Below the pieces are notes generated by a model, which saw nothing but the letters and a program-made list of their open reading frames with translations, searched no databases and was not told where the DNA came from. Of a stretch of DNA of 64,000 nucleotides, positions 25,409 through 33,536 are shown piece by piece (position 1 is the stretch's first letter; the number at the start of each line of letters is the position of its first letter). Source of the DNA: Clitopilus passeckerianus (Eukaryota; Basidiomycota; Agaricomycetes; Agaricales; Entolomataceae); contig CALYLX010000071.1 of NCBI GenBank assembly GCA_944990035.1, positions 62,001 through 126,000 of the forward strand, given 5' to 3'. A program made the translations under genes and the position numbers.

Positions 25409-25669
25409 TCACACTTTATCGAAGCCTTCGAAGAGGCTCATGTTAGGCGGGCGAGAGGTGAGAATGGAGCCTTCTCCAGGCAGATAAAGATCATGACGAC
25501 GCAACATACCTGTGCTCATATCCCTGGTAATCTGCGTGGGGTGGCAGTTAGAACCTGACATCAAGGAACCGCAGGAGGGGGTCTTCACTTTGGAAGTCCC
25601 AAGGCTAGCGCCCATTACTGTCAAGTTCTTAGTGCCACTGAAAACGTATATTGTCCAGCTCGAGTTCAT
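25409..25669 (-). CDS. Short hypothetical protein with a related beta motif, possibly only a first exon
   Basis: From an ATG at 25669 the frame encodes 86 residues. Near the start is WTIYVFSGTKNLTVMGASLG, which follows the same pattern (aromatic, G-x-K-N-x-x-V-x-G) as the motif in the gene at 24924 and in the NLR first exons. A good donor (GTATGT) occurs right after DMSTG near 25510, so the real gene may splice on to a downstream exon that I could not define. It may equally be a remnant of a duplicated neighbour. Function unknown. Confidence 0.35.
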   Translation of the reverse strand: MNSSWTIYVFSGTKNLTVMGASLGTSKVKTPSCGSLMSGSNCHPTQITRDMSTGMLRRHDLYLPGEGSILTSRPPNMSLFEGFDKV

Positions 25670-27109
25670 TGTCTTGTAGAAGAGAAAGTCTGATTGAGAG
25701 GTTGAGCGAATGTCAACTGCAAATCTCCGAGGAAACGTCTACTGTATGATAGGATCGAAGTCTGATCAAATCCAGCGCAAGTCAGCGTAGATGGTGTGAA
25801 GGGCTACATGTGGGGTCGTCGCAGAGCATGTGGTCTTCAGATACGGGGGCGTCTACAACAAGTTAGCATCCCATTCCTTCAACGGAAGCCTTAGCTCGTC
25901 AAGCCGGAGTACCAAGCACACCGGGCACTGAGAAAATGGTAAGAAAGTGAAGCATAAACTGCTAAGAAGCGCCACTTTCGAACACGTGGTCAGTCATTTG
26001 CCATGATTCCTCGCGATATCATATTCGATATCGACCTCAGGTTGATAAGGGGGTTCTTTAGAACCAGAACATCCGGCGCCGGCCGAAATTTACGCAGCTG
26101 GCTATCTCAAGTAACACAGCACAGAATGCGTGGCAGTAGGGCGTTTTGATTGAGCAGACGTTCGCCCTTCGGCTTGCAATTCAAAGATGGTTTGGCCTGG
26201 CAGTTGCCACGGATGACACCGACATTGGGTATTAATGCAGGTCGAAATGTCAGGCTAGACTCCAGTCATAGGGTAGTTCATAGGATAGGTAAGTAGTATC
26301 TTCCGTAACAAATAAGCTCGGATGAAGTCTGTGGTCGTGGTTTACGCAGCCGTGTGTGATACCAAACACGAGAGCCAGGCAGGTACAAGTGAGATAATTT
26401 CGGAATCAGAGTATGACATCGATGATCCAGGCATATTCATGTCGCTGCTTTCATACTGAGAGAATGATTTAAACGCAGACAGAATTGAGACGTTATATAG
26501 GAATAGCTCGGGTTTCTGTTGAGGATGCGAGGGTGGTTGCAGGAGTGGTTGCAGGGGAGACTCGAGAAATGCACCGGAGTTTGTTTGCCAACAAGCAGCT
26601 CAAAGGGGGGTTTCTTCCCACGCTACCGAGCAGCCGAATCTTGCCGCAGCATTAAGCTTCAATCTTCAATCCAAGATGAATCATCGATGTTCAAAACAGT
26701 ACTTCCCACTAGACCCATAGCCCAACCCAGCAATTTACAAAATGCAGCATGAGCTGTAGTTCCCAATGAACTGAGCCTTTGCTATGGTGAGACTGGAAAT
26801 TCAGTCTTTTGGTGGACCCTGGATGGCACCATGCATCTGTCCGGCAGCTGCCATGCACACGGGGTCAAGCATGTGTTGGGAGGTCGAGAATCGGTAGACT
26901 TCGTCTCCTGCGCCCACTCACTCCCACACCAGTCTCTTCCCCAGCGCATAAAATCGTAAGGTATGCATTGAATTTGACGCGTCATTCAGTCGATATATAT
27001 CGATGGGCCATAGCAACCCCACGTGGCCACTTAGAACTCGCATAGTTCAATTTTTCTTTCCATGTTCCCTCTACTTTAGAGCACTTCCTGACTATACGCG
27101 CCATTCTAG
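25670..27109. other. Intergenic, no gene recognised
   Basis: About 1.4 kb. Open frames at 26519-26752 and 26782-27045 show no domain. The last 150 bases should be the promoter of the Nhp6 gene. Confidence 0.4.
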
Positions 27110-27578
27110 ATGCCCAAAGAGGCCGCAGCTAGTTCCAGGGTATGTCGTCACTATTCCATGACCCCAACCATGCCAAATCTAACTTTGCGATCCCTAGACC
27201 ACCCGTGCCAAAAAGGCCGAAAAACCCGCTGCGAAGAGCAAAGGCAAAAAGGACCCCAAAGCACCCAAACGTCCTCTCTCTGCCTACATGTTCTTCTCCC
27301 AAGACTGGCGCGAGCGAGTGAAGGAGGAGAACCCGAAAGCTACTTTTGGTCAGCTCGGGAAGCTGTTGGGCGAGAAGTGGAAGAAGATGAGTGAAGCTGA
27401 AAAGAAGGTGCGAAATTTTTCCATGAGTCCAATCTTGAATGATTCTAATGGGCATCTACTCTAGCCTTATAATGACAAGGCCACTGCTGATAAGAAACGT
27501 GCTGAGGATGAGAAGGCGGCGTTTGAGAGCAAGGCACAGGCTTCCGGCAGCGGAGAGGAGGATGAGGAAGACGATTGA
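27110..27578 (+). CDS. NHP6: Nhp6-type HMG-box chromatin protein
   Basis: Non-sequence-specific DNA-bending protein of the nucleus that assists FACT and transcription. Three exons (27110-27139, 27198-27407, 27465-27578) give 117 residues. A Lys-rich N-terminal arm is followed by a single complete HMG box, from [20 protein letters not shown] through [16 protein letters not shown] to [16 protein letters not shown]. The C-terminus is acidic (SGEEDEEDD). Length and layout match fungal Nhp6 proteins. The second intron falls between EKK and PYN, a site also used by the diverged copy at 28980. Confidence 0.93.
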
Positions 27579-28229
27579 ATCCACTGTAGCTCTCTGTCCT
27601 CCTGTCAACCATAGTCGATCATTTGCGGCCTGGAGGTGCAATTCAGCCTGTGTTCAACCCAATCAAGAGTGCAGTTCGATCAAAGGCTCTTCGACTCCTT
27701 TTTCTGGACCACGCGTTTGAGGGAGGACGTTGTCATTGGTCAAACTCGTCAAGCAGTGGACTGCAATCGAATCGTCTAAGTTTGCACCCATGGGAGGAGT
27801 TAGCAGTTAGCTGGCCGACTTGCTCGAAACATTTCCTCTTTCGCGTTGACAATCAAGGGGACATTTGTGGGCCTGATTGCGCCCGTACTCGTGATGCATC
27901 GTAGCGCGTAAGATACAAAGAATGAACACTTTGCGAACAGCGTTTGCCGAGGTTTGAAAGGTCAGCTATCCTTCGCTAGGGTCACTGATGTTATTCTCAA
28001 TACGTTTCATAGATCCGAATCCGCATGATGTTCTCTCATCAGGACCTACGGACCCATGCGCCTTGTTCTAAGGACCTACAGTATCTTGCGTTGGGCGCTC
28101 ACGCTTTTGTTCACCACAGATAGAAATACATGGCCTTTCTCGTCGATTGCTTCTCATCTCTCAGCTGGTCTAGAAGAACATTCAAGCGTTGAACGTATTA
28201 CCGCCACTAAACCAATTTACGACAATCCT
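27579..28229. other. Intergenic, promoter of the first signal-peptide HMG gene
   Basis: About 650 bases. The last 70 bases resemble the 5' flank of the paralogue at 29746. An in-frame upstream ATG at 28056 exists, but the signal peptide starts at 28230, so this part is taken as 5' leader. Confidence 0.4.
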
Positions 28230-28802
28230 ATGAAGTTGACTACTGTAGCCGGTGTCGCTGCTATCCTTGCACTTGGTAGAGCCACCATTGCATACGCTGC
28301 TCGTGCTGGTGGTGGTAGGAGCATCCAAATGCGAGCCGAGGCCCAGGAGGCAATTTACGAGGTTCTTGCCCGGTCCCTCCTAGAAGATTCGAACGCACGA
28401 GATACGGCCATCCGGGCTCGTGACAGTAAGAAGGTATTTTACCCTTCACTAGATGTACTCCATAGGCGAAAACTTAGATTTGACCTTCTACAGACCCTTC
28501 TTGTCCGCGCCTTCCACCCAGCTACTAGCGGTGGACCACCACGCCGGGCCAAGTCCGCGTACAATCTCTTCGCCGACGAGCACCGCCAGGGAATTGAGAT
28601 ACAGAACCCCAATCTCTCATTTATGCAGGTGGGTCAAATATTGGTGGAGATGTGGAAGGAGATGAATAATGCTGAGAGGAAGCCCTACGAGGAAGAAGCA
28701 GCTCGTGCTTGGGCGCGTTATGAGGCAATGCACCCTGGCCATTGTCCAGATGGTGACCTGGTAGTGCATGGAGCCATTGTAGCTCGGCCGTACTGTACAT
28801 AG
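28230..28802 (+). CDS. Signal-peptide protein with a C-terminal HMG-box-like domain, copy A
   Basis: Two exons (28230-28433 and 28494-28802) give 170 residues. The N-terminus is a typical secretion signal (MKLTTVAGVAAILALGRATI, then AYAA). A segment IQMRAEAQEAIYEVLARSL, shared with the copy at 29746, follows. After the intron, residues about 83-145 fit an HMG box: RRAKSAYNLFADEHR, then NLSFMQVGQILVEMWKEMNN, then AERKPYEEEAARAWARYEAM. The 60-base intron is a multiple of three and has no stop, so a 190-residue form with the intron retained is possible. HMG boxes normally act in the nucleus, so a secretion signal is odd. Either the signal is not used or the domain has a new role. The start was chosen at 28230 because copy B starts at the matching place. 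Confidence 0.6.
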   Translation: MKLTTVAGVAAILALGRATIAYAARAGGGRSIQMRAEAQEAIYEVLARSLLEDSNARDTAIRARDSKKVFYPSLDVLHRRKLRFDLLQTLLVRAFHPATSGGPPRRAKSAYNLFADEHRQGIEIQNPNLSFMQVGQILVEMWKEMNNAERKPYEEEAARAWARYEAMHPGHCPDGDLVVHGAIVARPYCT

Positions 28803-28979
28803 TACAGTAGTACACCGCAACATGTACATAGCTGAGTTGGAATAATGAACGAGCCGAATTTGGGTTGATTGGGCTTCTGCAAATCCTCCAGTATATCGGT
28901 TTGAAGATAACTACCAGTCTGGCCATACCGCCTACCTCTACGCACACATATATTCATTCCTACACGTTTTCAGACGTTC

Positions 28980-29375
28980 ATGGATTCTACGGGGCTCGGG
29001 GTACGTCTTATCCAATCTTCTCCCCTGGCATAAAACGACCTAAGAAAGCCGGCAATCAAAGAAAGACACCAACGCAGCGAAGCCTGCCTTTAGATACACT
29101 ATCGCCGAATCTGCATATATTCTCTACGGCCAGGACCTACGTGAAGAAATCGAGGCAGAGATGCGTGATGCCTCCGTCCTTGAGCTTGCCAGATATCTAG
29201 AAGCTAAATGGAATGGGTTAAGCGATGCTGAGAAGAAGGTAGGTGGCTCAATCTGTTGAACTTGAACCTTGTGCGCGGATCTATTGTGACGATCTGGTCC
29301 AACTTTATATTCCAGCCCTACCTTGACCGTGCTGCTGCTGATCGGAAGCGTTCTGATGACGGGGAGGCAGCCTAG
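28980..29375 (+). CDS. Diverged small HMG-box protein
   Basis: Three exons (28980-29000, 29062-29238, 29316-29375) join to give 85 residues. The box is diverged at its start (AFRYTIAESAYILYGQDLRE) but clear at its end (YLEAKWNGLSDAEKK, then PYLDRAAADRKRSDD). The second intron interrupts at exactly the same point as in the Nhp6 gene at 27110, which shows common descent. The basic arm is reduced to a few Lys residues, so DNA binding is doubtful. No signal peptide is seen in this model. It may be a functional relative or a slowly decaying copy; no stops interrupt it. Confidence 0.55.
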
Positions 29376-29745
29376 GGTGGGAGCGATGATGCCGAGTAGA
29401 TATGTTGTCCTTTCAGGATGATAATGAAACTTACTCCCTATAACAATCCGAGAGGTACCGCGATTGAATGTTCTCTCAAAGGCTACATGTCCCTGCACGT
29501 TACTTGCCTTCGAAGCCGTCGCTTGCAACGTTCCTGGACACTAACACAGCTTGGCCTTGATCTCCTCGAAACGTTTCCATTTTACCTCTAGCGCGTGTGC
29601 CCGTGTCCGGCCTTCATGCATCACGTACCAGAGGGACCACCCATATAAAGCCCAGTCCTCAATCAGGGATATCCCTCATCTTACAGCTGGTCTGAAAGAA
29701 CACCCAAGCGTTGAACGCAACAACCCATTATACTAACTCATCACA
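29376..29745. other. Intergenic, promoter of signal-peptide HMG copy B
   Basis: About 370 bases containing a TATA box at 29644. A stretch at 29681-29718 matches the flank of copy A (CAGCTGGTCT then AAGCGTTGAACG). Confidence 0.5.
29644..29649 (+). promoter_or_regulatory. TATA box of signal-peptide HMG copy B
   Basis: TATAAA inside CCATATAAAGCC, about 100 bases upstream of the ATG at 29746. Confidence 0.5.
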
Positions 29746-30219
29746 ATGAAATTTACGAGCGTTGGCGCATTCACCGCTGTCTTTTTACTTGGAGGAACCT
29801 CCATCTCATACGCCGCTCCCCTTACCAGTGATAGTGGCGACAGTGGCATCCAGATGCGCACCGAGGCTCAAGAGGCGATTTTTGAAGTTCTAGCTCGCTC
29901 CCTCGTAAGCGCCGGCTTGGGTGAATACCCAACTAGGTCATTTGAAGACGGTGGTGAAGTGATCTGGGCTCGCGACCCCACCAGCGGAATCAAGAAGGTA
30001 TAAATATTCTTGGAAAACCTCAAACAACTCTGACCCCGCCTTCTCATATAGATCGTCCACGCCCAAAAAGCAGCCAAGAGGATCCGTAACCCGGGAGATG
30101 CCAAGAGCCCCCTTTCTCATTTTATGCACTTCACCCATGACAGTCACCCGGGACGAGTTAGGCCTGAAAATTCGGAAGGTGGTTTTGGCCACATTGGAAA
30201 GACTTTAGGTAGAGAATGA
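29746..30219 (+). CDS. Signal-peptide protein with truncated HMG-box-like domain, copy B
   Basis: Two exons (29746-29997 and 30052-30219) give 139 residues. The signal peptide is MKFTSVGAFTAVFLLGGTSI, then SYAAPL. The shared IQMRTEAQEAIFEVLARSL block follows. Exon 2 aligns with the first two helices of an HMG box (AKSPLSHFMHFTHDSHPGR, then GGFGHIGKTLGRE). It stops at TGA exactly where the box would continue with the conserved Trp, so the third helix is missing. Truncation by a TGG-to-TGA change is the simplest reading. The intron sits at the same place as in copy A. Probably a damaged or neofunctionalised paralogue. Confidence 0.55.
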
Positions 30220-30430
30220 GCTCATTAGATTTGGCGTAGTTTCCCTCAGGGTCAACCAGTGAGCGAGCAACCTGATTTGGGCTGAATTGATCTATTGTCT
30301 CTCTGCCCTTGCCCTCCGTGTCAATCCGATGTTTCCTCGAGTAAATAAATTAAATTCAACACTATTGACCAACAAAAATACATTCTATCAATAATAATAA
30401 CGATAACTCCAAGTTCATACAATTGTAACC

Positions 30431-32038
30431 TTAAGAACGATTAACATGCACAAGCCCTAGCAGACTCGCGGGCGTCTGCACTTTCGACCTCTGGATCTCC
30501 ATCTCCCGCTCTCTGTCACTCGGGATCTGCACCCTTAGTCGTTCACGCTCCTTCTCTTTTCTCTCAGTTGCTGCGGTGGTCTCTCCCCGCTCCCGGTCGC
30601 CGGAAGGAGTACTAGTGGACCTCAACCCACTCAAATCATAACTGCCCACCAAACTCCCACTCCTCCGTCTCCTCTCCATACCAATTTGCAATCCCAACAA
30701 CGAAGATGCAGCGAACTCATCTTCGGGTGTCATACCTCCGGCTGCACCTCCACCTCCACTTGCATTCGAAGATCCGTGGTTGGATGTAGTGCCAGAGCTT
30801 GTGGTTCGGTGGCTTATCACGGGCGAGACGATTGGGCCGCTCAGATTGAGTTTCGGCGGAAGCCCGATGGAGGGATGGACGTGGATAGGATTGAAGTGGG
30901 TTGAGGAAGGTGGGGAGGGGAGGTATGAACCGATCACCTTTGGAGAGGTGGAGGAACGGGCGGTTGTGAGGAGGATAGGGTCGATAGGTGGGGAGTTTGT
31001 GTTCTTGTTGTTGGAGGGAAGCCAAGACGAGATGGAAGGGAGACGGCTTGAGCGGGAGGATTGGGCTGGAGCCGGAGTTGGTTCTCTCTCGTCACCTGAA
31101 GACAGAGATGTAATGGAGCTATAGGAGGGAGAAGAGGTGGAAGAGGAAGGCTGCATTCGTTTGCGAGGACGCTGCTCGATTTCTCCCTCGACAATAATCT
31201 CATGATGGATCCGTTTCCTCTTTTCGCCTTGCTTCATGTTGGAGATCTCTCTCTCGTTGACGTCTTTGCCGTAACACCTCCCACACCCTTCCCCATATCC
31301 ATCCCTCCTCTTCCCCGAGTCCATTGCCGACACCTTGGACCCAGACACGAGACTCAACTCGGATCGAGCGTGTAACTCCCCAACCTCGCTCTCCAACTCT
31401 CTGACCCTGTCGATAACCTCTTTGAGATACCCAACCGTCCTCTCAAGAATCTCAAGTTTAAACTCCTTCTCTCCCTTCCCTCCTCCGGCCTCCTTCTCAC
31501 CCTTGCCTTCCTTCCCGTCTTTCCCTTTCCTCCTAGTCTTCGATGATTTCGGATTAAACTCCGCGTCCGAATCTCCCTCCTCTTCCTGATCCTCTCCTTC
31601 AACATCAACATCGACCTCCGCGCCATCCTCGTCTCTGCCTCTGCCTCGAGACCTCCCTCGTCCCCAACCACTTGGGACGAGAACCTTCAGCTCCCCCAAA
31701 GCCTCATTGATCTTCGTACGGCGGGCTTTCTCAATGATGGAATGGTTCAACTTCCTCTGCGTCTCCCTCGCAGACCTCGACATCGGGTTGGGTTTACGGC
31801 CTCTCCTGCTTGGAGCCGGTGCAGGTGCCGTGGTTGGAGCTGTGGTGGATGGTGCCGTGGTGGGATTTGTACTAGGGTGTGCGTGGGTTGAAGGATGACT
31901 GTGGGAGGAGTGAGACAGAGAGATAGGATCGAGTGGGGGAGAGGGGAGGGTGGAGGTAGATGTGGCATGGGCTTTGGCGCGGCGCGACGGGTTGACGGAG
32001 GCTTGGTAGACCTGGGCGGTGGGTGTTGAGCTTGGCAT
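30431..32038 (-). CDS. bHLH transcription factor with a long charged loop
   Basis: A single-exon gene of 535 residues, expected to be nuclear and to bind E-box DNA as a dimer. After a Ser/Thr/Pro-rich N-terminus comes the basic region and helix 1 (residues about 91-121: RETQRKLNHSIIEKARRTKI, then NEAL). The usual short loop is replaced by about 70 residues that are first Arg/Gly-rich, then acidic, then Lys-rich. Helix 2 follows near 191-215 (FKLEILERTVGYLKEVIDRV). The rest is low-complexity Ser/Pro with basic patches (RPRKRMQ). The HSIIEKARRTKINEAL spacing with His and Glu in the basic region fits E-box recognition. It is convergent with the HMG copy B. Target genes are unknown. Confidence 0.88.
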   Translation of the reverse strand: MPSSTPTAQVYQASVNPSRRAKAHATSTSTLPSPPLDPISLSHSSHSHPSTHAHPSTNPTTAPSTTAPTTAPAPAPSRRGRKPNPMSRSARETQRKLNHSIIEKARRTKINEALGELKVLVPSGWGRGRSRGRGRDEDGAEVDVDVEGEDQEEEGDSDAEFNPKSSKTRRKGKDGKEGKGEKEAGGGKGEKEFKLEILERTVGYLKEVIDRVRELESEVGELHARSELSLVSGSKVSAMDSGKRRDGYGEGCGRCYGKDVNEREISNMKQGEKRKRIHHEIIVEGEIEQRPRKRMQPSSSTSSPSYSSITSLSSGDEREPTPAPAQSSRSSRLPSISSWLPSNNKNTNSPPIDPILLTTARSSTSPKVIGSYLPSPPSSTHFNPIHVHPSIGLPPKLNLSGPIVSPVISHRTTSSGTTSNHGSSNASGGGGAAGGMTPEDEFAASSLLGLQIGMERRRRSGSLVGSYDLSGLRSTSTPSGDRERGETTAATERKEKERERLRVQIPSDREREMEIQRSKVQTPASLLGLVHVNRS

Positions 32039-33536
32039 CGTGTGCGGCAGCGGCCTACTTTGGTGTGGTATGGTATGGTATGTTGTCGTTATACTCTCGT
32101 GTTCTTGGTCCTAACAGAAGGTTGGTAGGGTAACGTCAACGTTGGTGTCGATAAGGACGAGGTATCCCTCCGAACGTTATAGCTGCAAGTGAGTTCCTGT
32201 GTGTTGCAGCCTTGTCCTAACCAGGCGTAGTGGGATAGGGACTCAAACGATCGACGACGCCAACGATTTGCGCTGCAGGTGATATGTGAAGGGGTGCCAA
32301 CGTAAGTGTGCAAAGACAGGAGATTCTGTGGCGTTCGTTATCTATCCTTCGTTGGTACGAAGCAGAATAAGGATCAGAAGGAGAAGCAATGCCCAGCCTC
32401 GCTCGTGCGTCGGAATCCTCGGAAGAACCAAGAATCTAAAGCTAAATCCGAGAAAGGATGGATATGAAGAGCGTTACTCTGGTATTGGAAGGGAGCAAAA
32501 AGTGAGCCTTCTAGGAAGAGCTTGGGAGTTGGACGACGCTCTTGTGCAGGTGAACGGTAAACGTTCGTTAATTACCCTTCCAGTACCCCAGTTGAAACTT
32601 TTTCTCAGATATGTGACATCGCGCAAACACAGTGATTAATCGAGGGCTGATATTCATATTCGCGTACGACCGTAGGAGCCAATGAGAGGGAGGCGAATTA
32701 CGCTCGTGTGCGCCTCTCGTGAAATTGATAAACGTGCGTCACTGCCACCTCTGCTCTGGACGCTCGTGTGCGTATGATTGTAAGGGACTTACCCTATCAG
32801 TAATACTATGAGGGTTCTAGGGTTCTCCTTCCCTTTTCGAGGCGCGGATATCAGGGTACGACACACATGCGCACACGACCACCTCGGCGAACGACCGTTC
32901 TTTGCTATGATGGGCTGGATTCACTCGTCTCTTCACGAAATTGGAGGGAAATGAACGCGAACCTACCACCCTCAGTCTCCCCATCTCCTCTGGGTACATA
33001 ACCGAGGACGGTGAACGCGTATCCGAATGATTGAAGGACGATTCTGCCGAATCGAATAATATGAATACCTCTATTGGCATCACTCGTGTCACTCGTGTGC
33101 CTCGATATTACTGCTTATCTGGGGCTATTTTCAGATGGGAACGGGATGGTGCGATGACGCGATGATATGGGAGGATGTGATTGGTTCGTTTTGGGGAGGG
33201 TTAGGTTGGTAAGGACGCACGTTCGTCGAGTAGTGCTGGACCAAGACCTCCCTTGGTCAACACCAGTGACCTGGAAGTGAAGAGCGTGAAATAGTCATGA
33301 ACCAATGCGGAAGGAGTAGTGAGGAGTAAAATATAGTCGATTACATTAGCAATGAGATATTAACGAATACAGTGTGACCCATGAAACCAACCCATTTGTG
33401 TTTTCGTCTTGCTCACTCCTCTATCTCTATGTTTATGGATACTTCCTGCCGGTCCTCATTTCGGGTATTCATCTGAGAGAGTCGGAAATCTCTCTTAAGT
33501 GAATCAGAAATGTAAAAGGGGCCATCCATGCTTGTG
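32039..33536. other. Intergenic, bHLH promoter and 3' flank of the NLR pseudogene
   Basis: About 1.5 kb. Open frames at 32286-32639 and 32817-33092 have no domain. The motif CTCGTGTG recurs several times between 32700 and 33100, including two copies of ACGCTCGTGTGCG about 60 bases apart. Confidence 0.4.

Noticed and set aside
30686..31124. Plus-strand Gly/Glu-rich frames opposite the bHLH gene
   Set aside because: Shadow frames caused by the Ser/Pro-rich codons of the real gene.
31335..31898. Plus-strand frames opposite the bHLH gene
   Set aside because: Shadows of the low-complexity coding sequence on the other strand.
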